DNA of 64,000 nucleotides from Salminus brasiliensis (Eukaryota; Chordata; Actinopteri; Characiformes; Bryconidae), in NCBI RefSeq assembly GCF_030463535.1, contig NC_132888.1, forward strand, positions 33,068,769-33,132,768, read 5' to 3'. This document shows positions 25,528 to 64,000 of this stretch, piece by piece (the first letter of the stretch is position 1; every line of letters begins with the position of its first letter). The notes under the pieces were generated by a model, which ran no database searches, was not told where the DNA came from, and worked only from the letters and a program-made list of their open reading frames with translations. Made by a program: the position numbers and the translations under genes.

Positions 25528-26070
25528 GAGGAGAATAAAATGCCCACTTTGTAAACATCTGCCTGACAAAGTCTCTCTTTAAGGCCATTAATCAGACCAG
25601 ATGAGTCTAAATATTTGCGCTGCTTTCAGGAGCATAATTAAATCACAATTACTGCTGACTAACTGGCTTTTCCACCACATCTCTGCGTGAGCCTCTGGAG
25701 ATGGAACGCCGAGCACGGCACGGCTTTCACAGCCAATAACATACTAATGAAAAATACATCAGACTGATGTGAGTCTGCGTGTGTATCCCATTTGTCCACA
25801 CACCTCACGGGTGATCAGTTTTCCACGTCCATTGCCATGTGCCCTAATGCAGCAAGACGTCACTACGGACAACCGTTAATGACGTGGGAGCATGATCGTT
25901 CGTGTTCTCTCCCTTTCCATCTTGTCATCCATCTTTTCCTCTCCTCACTCTCTGTCACTCTTAATTATGTGGTTAGGCAAGGCATCTCTCAGTCTTTAAG
26001 CAAATAGAGGGGTCCCTCATGTCCAGTAATTATCACTAATCATTTTAATGTACCAGATAGGAGCTTACAT

Positions 26071-26071
<1 letters not shown>

Positions 26072-26111
<40 letters not shown>
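26072..26111. repeat. (CA)n microsatellite downstream of sst3
   Basis: About 19 CA units, 0.5 kb past the sst3 stop. Confidence 0.9.
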
Positions 26112-26112
<1 letters not shown>

Positions 26113-26432
26113 CTACATTTCATTAACTAGCTAACTTTAAAAAGGTAGAGGAAAGACTCCTTCAGGACATGGGCGTGATAAACAACACAATTCTATTTGC
26201 TTGTCAGTAAAAGTTTGAAAAGTCTGTATGCTTAAATTTGCACACCAATATGGTTTTAAGTGAAAGCTTAACATCAGCGGAACGGCTTCACTTTACACAG
26301 ACTTTTCTCACTTCTATGAATGAGCTATGAGAAAGACAACTGAATTTCTCCAGGGTTTTTAACTTGAGAGTCACGTATAAACATTTACACACAGCTACAC
26401 AAAGTGACTTAAAATCAAATGAAAGATTAGTC

Positions 26433-26438
26433 TTTATT
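26433..26438 (-). promoter_or_regulatory. sst3: candidate sst3 polyadenylation signal
   Basis: AATAAA on the minus strand about 157 nt after the stop codon, in a short A/T-rich stretch. It is a similar distance from the stop as the proximal signal in sst1. Confidence 0.55.
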
Positions 26439-26594
26439 TCATAAATTACAAAGTTACAATTTCATTTGGTCGACTGATTGACATAACCGATCGACTCGTG
26501 ATTTGACCTCATTGGTTTGTTGTTAGAGGGCGGGGCTTTCAGCAGGAGAGACCCAGCTGGAAGCTTGATGTTATGTCGGCACATGGGCAGGTCC

Positions 26595-28061
26595 TCAGCA
26601 GGAAGTGAATCCTTTCCAGTAGAAGTTTTTGCAGCCTGCTTTTCTCTCTCGAGGGGGCAGGCTGTTGGGATTCTCAGCTGAGCGTTCAAGTTCCACACGA
26701 ATATCTTGTTTTGCCCCCAGAGTAGAAATCTCACTCTCCTGAAACTCAGACTCCGGCAGGGTAAGCTGAGAGAGCAGGTCCCCCATCTCCCTCTTCCTCC
26801 AATCCTAAAAGAACAAATCAAACATACACACATATACAAGTGTTAATGTTATATAGATGGTATAGATTATATAGTGTAATGTTATATAGAGACACTAAAG
26901 GACAACTACCAGCTTCAAATTATGGTAGAAACTGTGTCTAACCATAGCAAACCTTAGCATTATTTCTATCAAATGGTTCTTTTTCTACATTAAGAATGAG
27001 GCCCTGATTATTTTGGCAGTGAAAGCAAGCAGCCTTCAAATCTCTGAGCAGATTGACTGACATCTGCACTGAAAATTGTGGAACAATGATGAAGTCATAA
27101 CTCAGCCTGAATCATGCTTGTTATGAACGTCTACTCATCCCCAGCTACCAAGAAAGTGTGTTGGAATAAAATAAAAATAAAAAAACAGGTACCTCAAATA
27201 GTTTTGTTAGGGATTCAACACTGATAGCAAAGGTCTTCTGTTTACTGAGCCTTTCCATGTAGTCACTGAGACTGAAGAACTGTGTTTGAGGTCAGGGGAT
27301 TATGATAGGGCTTTGTCAGTTTTTTGGCATAAATGATCCTTAGATTTAGTAGTTAATGCTAGACGTTGTTTCATCCATATTCATATTCAACAAACACGCG
27401 TAAACTAACTAGGCAAGTAACAGATTACAGACAGACCTGTGTAGAAACTCTTCACTAGAAGCAAGTCAGAACTCCCTTGCCAATGATCAGTCTTCAATCT
27501 AGTATCTCACCCACTAAACATGTGTATTAATGTGTGTAGAAAATACATATAGTAATACATGGCTTATGCTGTGTATTCTTTGGCCTCAGCATCCTAATGC
27601 CTTCTCAGTTAACTCCAGCCTTTTTTTACAGTTCTCCATATATTATCCAACTTTAGCATACAGTAGCATGCTTAGAAACTAACAGTAAATCCACTGATTT
27701 GAAACAGCTTGGACTTTTTGTACACTGGAATTATCGCACATGCAAATTCATTGCGTTCTGCAGATTTTGCACATAGACAACAGGTTACAAACTGCTAGTA
27801 CGCCTAAAAGATTGAAGCTTCCTAATGGATGTAGTCAGACTCACCTGTATGACTTTTCCTAAAGATTTTGTATGTATGCATGTCATGTAGTCTAACCTGT
27901 GCAGCCATGCCAAGGGCGCGGGCTCTTTGCAGAAGTCTGCGGTGGCGCAAGTCGAGGTCTACATCCAGGTCCAGGTCTGGCTGAGAGGAGGCACCACTGC
28001 TGCACAAAACCAAAGACAAGCCCAGCAGGGCCAGACCGCATTGCAGCACACACACCTTCAT
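26595..28061 (-). CDS. sst3: preprosomatostatin-II type ([Tyr7,Gly10]-somatostatin precursor), two exons
   Basis: Second somatostatin precursor, of the fish PSS-II type (called sst3, or sst1.2 in zebrafish-style naming). Exon 1 is 27897-28061 (55 codons) and exon 2 is 26595-26804 (69 codons plus stop); the 1092-bp intron starts GTTAGA and ends TTTTAG, phase 0 as in sst1. The 124-aa product has a signal peptide (about residues 1-24, start [14 protein letters not shown]), a very acidic Asp-Leu repeat at about 29-38, then [11 protein letters not shown], the exon-2 start [11 protein letters not shown], and PPRERK before [14 protein letters not shown]. Tyr7 and Gly10 define the PSS-II mature peptide; the Cys ring and RK site are intact. 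Cleavage at the Arg of LER would give exactly 28 residues. Same strand and intron phase as sst1 18 kb away support tandem duplication. Exon 1 is read from homology of its layout and fits in frame. Confidence 0.95.
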
Positions 28062-28163
28062 CGTCTTTGCGTCGCTTGGCTGTTCGGCTTCTGCTTATGG
28101 AGGATTCTGAACGTGCACCGGTGCAAGCTTGCTGTGGTTCTGGTTCTTGTACCCTGCAGTGGT

Positions 28164-28230
28164 CTTTTTAAACTCTGCTGGGTGACTGACAGCTGCCCTG
28201 GTTGCTGGGCGATAGTAAATTGTGATGTCA
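28164..28230 (-). promoter_or_regulatory. sst3: sst3 promoter: CRE-like and TATA-like boxes
   Basis: On the minus strand a CRE-like TGACATCA (28223-28230), one base off the perfect palindrome, and a TTTAAAAAG box (28164-28172) lie about 100-170 bp upstream of the ATG. The two boxes are about 50 bp apart, against 10 bp in sst1. Function is inferred from position and from the known somatostatin promoter layout. Confidence 0.6.
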
Positions 28231-28389
28231 TAAAGCGTCCAGATATCTCCTTATTCTCTGCGAATGGCACCGGCTTCTCATTAAGATAACAAAAGTGAAA
28301 GAATATTGACTTTACCACGAGAGGGACAATAAAACAATTTGCTCGAAAGGGCCTGAGGCCCTCTCGGCTAATCTAAGGCAAATACAACA

Positions 28390-28640
28390 GAGAAATGTCT
28401 CTGTCGTCTACCTTTGTCTTCTCAGCAGGCGCACAGTGGCCTAATTAATGATAAAAGCTTCACAAACTCAGCCTTAATGGATTCGGAGTGCGAGCTTCTC
28501 TGTATAATTTCTTTACATTTCATAACGGACGGATGGGTGGCCGTGCCTGGTTGACTGACATGCTCCATTGTTCTGCCTTGATCAAGCTTTAATCAGTCAC
28601 CCTTTATTTGCATAGCTCGTTCTGCATGGATGTCCAAATG
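28390..28640. promoter_or_regulatory. possible distal enhancer upstream of sst3
   Basis: This unique-looking stretch 330-580 bp upstream of the sst3 ATG clusters homeodomain-type sites: TAATTAATGAT (28442-28452), a further TTAATGG, TTTAATCAG and a perfect POU octamer ATTTGCAT (28606-28613). Pancreatic and neuronal somatostatin genes are known to be driven by homeodomain factors such as PDX1 and ISL1. The enhancer role is inference; only the motifs are seen. Confidence 0.3.
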
Positions 28641-29475
28641 AACTGCAAAAGTGGCATTAATAAAAGGTACTCTTTAGAATGGGGAAAAGCAATAGAGAGT
28701 TGAGAGGAACAGTGATTACAACCGTAAGAGGATGAAGCTTAAAAAAAAGCTAACTTCTGAAATGACTTCTAGTAAGTTAGACTACAACTATAAAATCTTC
28801 AGCTTCAGCTTCAGCCTGTATTGTGCACTGTATAGAGAACAAGAAGGAATGTTGGCCTTCAGTCAGTACCACCGAATCTATGTAGCATCACACACTACTA
28901 AGATGAATCAGTGCTCTACACCAACATGTCTGACATGTAGAGGGATGAAGAGACATCCAGAAAAAGAAAACAAACATCATGAAAACAAAAACACAATGTT
29001 AAATTTCTGCCCATTAAAAATGAACTGTTAAAAGGTTTGGAATCTCATGCCCTATTAATCTTTTTGTGTCATTTTGCTTTATAAACAGTGGTATCAAAGG
29101 TAAACATTAGTAATGGAAGTTTGCAAATATTTCCCCAAGATAAGGTGACAAGGCAATGTTTGGACTGACAAGCATGACAATACCCCAAAGCAAAGTGCTG
29201 CTGAAATGTTCCTGTGCTGCTACCAATCTGATGCACTCAGCATACACTGTGGCTTGTTTAAACGAGGCACAAAATTAATAACAATACTCCAATAATCTCC
29301 TTTCATGTATAAATGTATAAAATGCAGCTTAAATTGTGTTACAATATAAAATATTGTAGCATAAAAAAAGAAAAGTAGCTGACATTTCAATATTGTTTAC
29401 TCCAGCTTGTACTACAACAGTACCAATGTCTGTTTTATAACCAATTAAATCATAATGCTTAAACGTGTACATTGG

Positions 29476-29630
29476 CCAGCGGTGGCCAATCCTGGTCCTT
29501 TCAAAACATCTCGCACTAATATTCTGACGTTCCTGAGGGTCTTCATTACCAAGATAAAGTGTTAGATTAGGCCTGGAGCTCAACTCAGCAGGATTGTGGA
29601 TCACCAGGACCAGGGTTGGGCATTTCTGTC
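29476..29630. repeat. MITE-type repeat, related end sequence
   Basis: Ends GGCCAATCCTGGTCCTTT and AGGACCAGGGTTGGGCAT are inverted; contains GCCTGGAGCTCAACTCAGCA. Resembles the element at 12551-12735 in type, not a close copy. Confidence 0.5.
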
Positions 29631-30339
29631 TTAAACTCTTAACCTTTATGGACCTGTCCGTGAGTCCAGATTTCCAATCAATCCTGTAACTCAATCATAA
29701 CTCCAGAGATTTTCCATCTCTGTGTGCTCTAGTCTGAATGTAGCATTTAAATGTAGCTCTAAACTGCCATCCTGTGGTCCAAAGGAGAAAAGACACAGAA
29801 ATGTTAACATTTACACTCCTGCTCATAGATTGTATCCATGATAAATAATTTTTTTTAAACAAGGATCAGATATTGATGCATAACAATATTTTCTATACAT
29901 TCAAAACCTGTTGAGTACCCAGTAGATTTTTGTTGTTGTGACTGCTTTTGGTTGTTAGACGTGCTTATATCATTAAGACAGGGTAGTGTAATTACCTATT
30001 AGATATTTGTAAATAAATATTTTTGGACCCTCAGCGCACCACAAATACGACACTTTGGTCCCCCCCAAAGACAAAAAGGTGGGCATCCTTGGTCTTTGGA
30101 CATATTTAGGCAATTAATTAGTAAAGTAGTAAAGTGTATACTTGTGTATGACTGCTATATATTTGTTTTATCCATGGCATTCCATAAAAGGAAAAAGCTT
30201 GTTGGTTAGACTACTTTGACTTTTGTAAAATCTGTCCATTAAAAATAAAATACAATCAAAATTACTGACTGCCATTTTGGAGGGGGTGGTCATAATATTC
30301 TGATATAATTGTGTATACACTAATATAATTGAATTGAAT

Positions 30340-31180
30340 TCTGGTCCTTACTAAAACTCGACAATTTTACCATATCAGTCCAGTTCTATCAGCACTTCAT
30401 TGGCTCCCAGTTAAATTCTATATTGACTACAAAATTATTCTATAAACACACAAAGTCCTACATGGCCTCGCTCCTGAGTACCTGCAAGATCTTATTACAT
30501 ATTATGAACCATCAAGATTACTTAGATCTCAGGATGCTGGCTTCCTAGTAGTTCCCAAAATTCCCAAAACCTCATCAGGGGAAAGAGCCTTTTCTTATAA
30601 AGCCCCCCCCCCCAACTCTGGAATAACCTTCCAAATAATGTTGGGGACTCAGACACAGTCTCAATCTTTAAATCTAGGCTGAAAACTCATCTGTTTATTT
30701 TAGCTTTTGGTAATTCATGTTTCCCCTTAGATAAAGTTTGCAGATTCAGGGGTTTGTGGACACAGGGAATTGTAGTACACCGAGATGCTGGAGCTATCGT
30801 CTCGCTGCTTGCACGCAATCACTCAGGTTTGTGGACGGTGGAGCAGATGGACGCTAGCGTTTCAGGGTGTTCCCGTGTCTGTGTTACCTTCTGGCTCTCT
30901 CCTTTTACTTAGGCTGTTACAGTCAGACCTGCCGGAGTTGTCTGACACACTCTGATAGTGCTCAACATTCTCTGCTCTTTATAAATCTGTCTCTTTGCCT
31001 TCCACGAGTAAATGGTCGCCCACTCAACCAGCCCAACCTGCTGGAAGACTGCACGCTTGGGTCCCCTCTACCTGCATCCGCCCAGCAGGACTAATTCCTT
31101 TTACTAATTACTGATTGTGTAAAACTGCTTTGTGCCAACAACAGTTGTAAAAAGTGCTTATATATAGCAGAGAAGAAAAG
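30340..31180 (+). mobile_element. LINE (L2/Rex-like) 3' end
   Basis: The plus strand encodes broken remains of the C-terminus common to fish LINEs (SALHWLPVKF, VLHGLAPEYLQDL, PSRLLRSQDAGFLVVPK, SSGERAFSY) from about 30390 to 30700, then a 3' UTR and the tail TTGTAAAAAGTGCTTATATA. 5'-truncated as most LINE copies are. Confidence 0.7.
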
Positions 31181-32879
31181 ACTTCTAGCTGACAGTTTCC
31201 AAGTTGTGATGAGCCACTGGGGGTGTCAAAATGTTTAGGCATTGCATTTCAGAATATACAATTCTTGTTTTCATTTTTTTTTTCTATTTTGCATTTTCAT
31301 CAAAAATAAATTAATTGTGTTAACATATGCATTATTTAAAAAACTTTTTGCAATTTTCCCACTAAATGGCTAGGGTTTATATTGACCCTTAGGTTACTGA
31401 ACACCAGGTTGCTCTGAAAATGACTCAAAGGCTGCTATAAAAACAAATGAGAATGGGCCCAATATTTCACTGCAAAAAATTAAGGCAAATCATTTAACAA
31501 ATGGCCTCTTCTGAAGAACTACTCACTCCAGGGAGTCCCATCAGCTGGGATTAAATCCTCAACATTTACGATTACAATGATGTTCAGTCACACTTAAGTC
31601 AAGAACAAGCTCTGGGTGATAGGACTATGGTTTAGTCTCTTTAATTACATTACATGACCAGTAAAATTTAATCTTTTTAATGGGGAACATATAAACCACA
31701 GGACTGACTGAGAAATTAGTTTTATTAGAAAGACAAATTGAATATTCTGCAATGCATAATGTTTGTTATGATATTAAAATGTGCATGAATTTTACATCAT
31801 TAGTGTTTATATTTAGGAGCACTGACATAAGCTTCATATATACAAAAAATAATCAGTGCAAAAATGTAAAAACAAACAGCACTAGTTGAGTTATACGGGG
31901 TAACATTCACAAAAATATATATGATTACCGATTTTCATTAAGATTGTGACAGTTGTGACTTGCTTTATTTTACTGTACTTTCTGAGCAAGACTGTATTTA
32001 TTCTAGGTTGTACTCTGTGTTGGTGAGAACGCTTTATGAAAGAAGGGCAAGCAGTTTAAATCCTTAAAGAAATAAAGGCACAAAAATGTCAACAAATATG
32101 CGTCCTCAGAGCCAGTGACATTTGACCAATATGCAACTAAAAAATGTCTTCAGGATGCACTGACAACATACTGGTACACCAATTGCAACATCTAAATTAA
32201 CATTAGCATCTGAAAACAGAGTTGGTAGTGAGCTGGTAGAGTTCTGATTCATTTTTTAGATCACAAATATTAACCTTAATTAAATTATTAGGTGAAGAAG
32301 AATTTCATCTTTAAAGCATGAAAGTTGCATGGAATTGGAAATGACTCATTCTTTTTTACTGAGGAACCAATGATGTAACTGGCAATGACAGCAACATAAT
32401 GACAATTTTAAGAACACGCATTTAGACCTCTTGTACCAAGATTCCGGATAATTATTATTTATTAAAAACAGGTAAAGCACCTTATAACTAGAAAAGTAGA
32501 ACACCTAAGTCCTGTTCCAGTAAAAAGCTTCCCCAAAATGCTACATGACATCAAGGTTAATAAACCTTCATTGAACTTTATTTTACTTATTGTTTTCCCA
32601 ATACTTAAATTACAGGGATTGAAATATGTGTAAAATGTAGAAGGACATCACATATACCACATTTACCTGCAATCAATCGGTTTATATTTCATCTAAAGTA
32701 CTTGAATGAACTGCAAGAATGTACTGCTTTAGTGCTAATGAATAGCACTGTAACATAATGGACACCAAGACAGACGTAGACACATATTTTTAGTGTAGTC
32801 TCTGAAGTATACAAAAGTACCAAATCAAATACAAATACAAAAATAGATGGACAATTAAATAGGACACATTGAGGTACAC

Positions 32880-33365
32880 TATTTATCCAAATGTTTGTGG
32901 ACAACCCTTTTAATCAATGCATTCAGCTATGTTTAAGTTGCACCCATTGCTGACACATGTGCAAATGCGTGCAGACACACAGCTTGTCTAGTCTCTGTAG
33001 AGAAGTATTACCAGTATAATACTCCCAGGAGCACATAAACATGAACCTACTGGCACCACACCTAATAACAGGTATGGGTTAGATGCATTAAGCTGTGGTG
33101 CAACTGTGTTTTCTGGAATGATTGTGAGGTCAGGATGTTGGATGAACACCACCCTCTCTCATCCCAAAAGTATTGGCTAGAGCACTAACTCGTCACTGAA
33201 TGCAATCAAATCCATACAATAATGCTCCAAAACCTAGTACAAAGTCTTCCCTGGACAATAGAGACAGTTACTCCAACAAAAGCAAGATAAACTTTTTTTT
33301 TTAATACTCTTGATTTCAGAGGAGACAATGAACGCACGTGTGTCCAAACACTTGTGTCAACATCA
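32880..33365. repeat. dispersed repeat, family A copy 2
   Basis: Second copy of the repeat at 9360-9770; it starts near CACTATTTATCCAAATGTTT and ends near GTGTCCAAACACTTGTGTCA, imperfect inverted ends. No coding capacity. Confidence 0.65.
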
Positions 33366-33858
33366 CTTGTGTATGTTCACTGCTTTATGAATGTGAGCCA
33401 GCCAATCTTTAAAATGTATTAATTTCTAATACGCTTATGGTAAGAGTAATTAGTGTGTACTTGGCTAAATGAGAAAAAGAAAAAAAACTGAGCAAAAGTA
33501 ATCAAGTGTGCATTCTTAAAAATATAATTTCGCATCAATATGTGTCACAGATATGCAGTTCATTTCTATACAATTTGTTGGAATAGTTTGATTTTACTTT
33601 ACAAGCAAGCTGAAAAAGTGAACTGAATCTATTAGTCATTTGAAGAAAATGTGTTAATACCAGGCTTAAAGAATGAAAGAACTTGCCACACTAAAACACT
33701 GTTTATACTGGCTCTCATTTAAATGAATCGTCGCAGTACATGTCTTCAGTTACTGTTTGGAGCGCCATAGAGTAGTCTGTAATTAATGGCTATTTTTCTG
33801 AAGGAGCCCAACTCTGGGTTCATTCATCTCAAGTGCTCTGACCTACGTGTAGAGAATG

Positions 33859-33864
33859 TTTATT
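33859..33864 (-). promoter_or_regulatory. col4a3: candidate col4a3-like polyadenylation signal
   Basis: AATAAA on the minus strand about 275 nt past the collagen stop codon. The 3' UTR could be longer; no other support is visible. Confidence 0.35.
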
Positions 33865-34139
33865 ACAATTTGGTCAAACTATTCCATTATTTTCAAGTTA
33901 TTCCCATTACATTTCTGCACAGTTCTCAGTGTGCATGAAGCCCATCCATCGAGACCCTTGTTGCAGATTGCACAAGCCAGAATAGGGTTTAATTATGACA
34001 TTCAACTTCTGTTCAAAGTGCTGGGCAAAATTAAAAGTCACGAGGGCCGATTCAGCTGAGCCTAGAGGAGAGTTACACCTCACCATATATTAGCAGGTGA
34101 CTCAAATGCTTGTGTGGTGGAAAACTCCATAGTTTATAT

Positions 34140-62716
<28,577 letters not shown>

Positions 62717-64000
62717 CTATGAAACAACAGGTGCCAGGTGAAACATACAAGAAACTTAACAGTGCAATATAAAGGAGGAGTTGCATAATACATTATTATA
62801 GAGGTCATGATAACTGTCACGCCCGTGTCGCCGTGCTCGCTCCGGGGGCAGTCTCGTGTCCCAGCCCGCAGGTGTTCATGAGGACTTTCAAGTTTTACAG
62901 CCACGGTCAAGTCATGTTTCTAGGACTCTTATTTTGTCACAGAATTTTATGTTGACACTTATGTTCATGTTTTCCTTCACGTTCGTATTATCGTCATGTG
63001 TGTGTTCACGGTTTAATTAATACGTTCCACCTGTGGCTGGTATACTTAAGGAGGGCTAGCGCTAGCTGGCAGTCACCGAGAATTTAACCTTTTGGACTCT
63101 TTTGGAATCCCCTGCGAGTGTTCACCCTCTCTGTCCGACCTATCCACTCCTGACAATAATTAGCTACACGTTCGTTTATACATCTATTTGAATTTGTATA
63201 ATGAAAGAAAATAGCCATTCTTACATTAAAATGTAGGACTTTATTGAATTCAAATCACTTTGTCTTGATTTTTCAGATTTCAAAGCACTGTTTGAATTGC
63301 TAAGCACTTTGTATGGTCTCTCTTAAAAGTATTGATCATTGAAGTGAATTATGTTTTAACGAATAATGCTGATCACATATTTTCCACAGAAGTAATATGG
63401 ACAAAAGAACTATAAAAACTGTTGTTTATTTTGCTGTTTGGTCACATCTGTTGCATATAAAGAACACTGGAACTGAGAGAGCAGTTCAGAAAACACTATC
63501 GCATGACTTGTCTTAAGTCAGATTCATGTCGCGAAATTAAGCACTTGCTTGACTAACACTGATAACTTGACTGACTGTGTATTCATGACTTCAGACTTGA
63601 CCTAGACTTGAGAGAGATACCTCAAAAGTACTTTTTTGTAAAGTTTTTGAAAATTATTTCTAAAAACTTTAGTTTGAAACATGAATGGCGACATCCACCA
63701 CTTCATCCTGTCTCACAAAAACCCACAAAGATACGGGACTGTCTTTTTAGCTAACTTATGAGCTAGGTGAATATTAGCAAGAAAACTAATGTTAAGTTTG
63801 GTTTGGATTTGAATCAATTGTGTATTTATTGAGAAGGCAAAATGCTTCAATACTGACTGGGTTTGTGACATGCTGTTAATATTTTGAACAGAATTCCTGA
63901 TTATATATACTGTACTGTCCAATATACTGTCTGCAGTGTTCACCTGCTGCAGGAACACACCACCATTCCTTTGAACTGAAGCAATGTGTGTTATATCATG
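62717..64000. other. col4a3-like intron running past the window edge
   Basis: I searched both strands for Gly-X-Y exons here and saw none. It contains the solo LTR candidate; the rest is A/T-rich. Earlier exons must be beyond 64000. Confidence 0.6.
62815..63154. mobile_element. solo LTR candidate in the 5' part of the col4a3-like gene
   Basis: A 340-bp block starts TGTCACGCCC and ends CTGACA (TG...CA ends) and is flanked by near-matching 5-bp copies, ATAAC (62810-62814) and ATAAT (63155-63159). It contains a promoter-like GTATACTTAAGGAGGG. No retroviral or retrotransposon coding region is adjacent, as expected after LTR-LTR recombination. A Ty3/gypsy-type source is a guess. Confidence 0.6.

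Larger units (their letters stand above)
8760..26430. other. intergenic region between the somatostatin genes
   Basis: No protein-coding gene was recognised in these 17.7 kb. Stretches in which I see nothing specific include 10700-11060, 14350-15180, 16500-17060, 17280-18500, 18520-20110, 21220-24290, 24500-25240 and 25530-26070. Some, such as 25580-25760, look unique and homeodomain-site rich and might be regulatory. Confidence 0.55.
28650..33855. other. intergenic region between sst3 and the collagen gene
   Basis: Holds a LINE 3' end, a MITE-type repeat and a family A repeat; the rest (28650-29470, 29640-30330, 31190-32870, 33370-33855) is A/T-rich with no recognisable exon. Confidence 0.55.

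Noticed and set aside
27927-28289. 120-aa plus-strand frame over the PSS-II type exon 1
   Set aside because: Antisense shadow of exon 1 and its promoter.
28732-29031. 99-aa plus-strand frame with a CxxC
   Set aside because: No similarity that I recognise, A-rich composition, and no splice or promoter context.

Overview
The window is vertebrate nuclear DNA, almost certainly from a teleost fish. The evidence is the tandem pair of preprosomatostatin genes with fish-type sequences, many decayed Tc1-like transposons, fish-type SINE and LINE tails, a PiggyBac relic and dense CA/TA microsatellites. An otophysan (catfish or characin relative) is my guess from the repeats, not something I can prove. 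Genes are sparse and split by introns, so the few real coding regions had to be read as exons; nearly all long open frames here are chance.

Layout. 1-7.3 kb: intergenic, microsatellites and repeats, including one Tc1-like element with both ends (5200-6462). 7.65-8.58 kb: sst1 on the minus strand (two exons, 113 aa, mature peptide [14 protein letters not shown]), with a perfect CRE and a TATA-like box upstream. 8.8-26.4 kb: intergenic, with an orphan CpG island near 10 kb, a PiggyBac relic near 13 kb, a long inverted repeat near 11.7 kb and dispersed repeats. 26.6-28.06 kb: the paralogue of the PSS-II/sst3 type (also called sst1.2), minus strand (two exons, 124 aa, mature peptide [14 protein letters not shown]). 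28.3-34.1 kb: intergenic, with a LINE 3' end and a MITE-type repeat. 34.14-62.72 kb and beyond: a type IV collagen alpha chain on the minus strand, best matched to alpha-3 (col4a3). I could place 38 exons; together they read 1400 residues in one frame to the stop, and the 5' end (signal peptide, 7S domain) lies past the window edge.

How they work. The somatostatin genes encode secreted hormones that are cut from precursors at RK and act through somatostatin receptors; the two promoters share a CRE/TATA layout but have diverged. The collagen chain is a basement-membrane protein; it has no evident functional link to the hormones beyond physical linkage.

Most notable: the collagen NC1 domain keeps its fold cysteines, but both residues of the sulfilimine cross-link are replaced (Met93 by Leu, Lys211 by Arg). 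The same chain has two extra NC1 cysteines and about 33 cysteines in its triple helix. This suggests a chain that relies on disulfide rather than sulfilimine bonds. I found no CRISPR, operon or other unknown multi-gene system.
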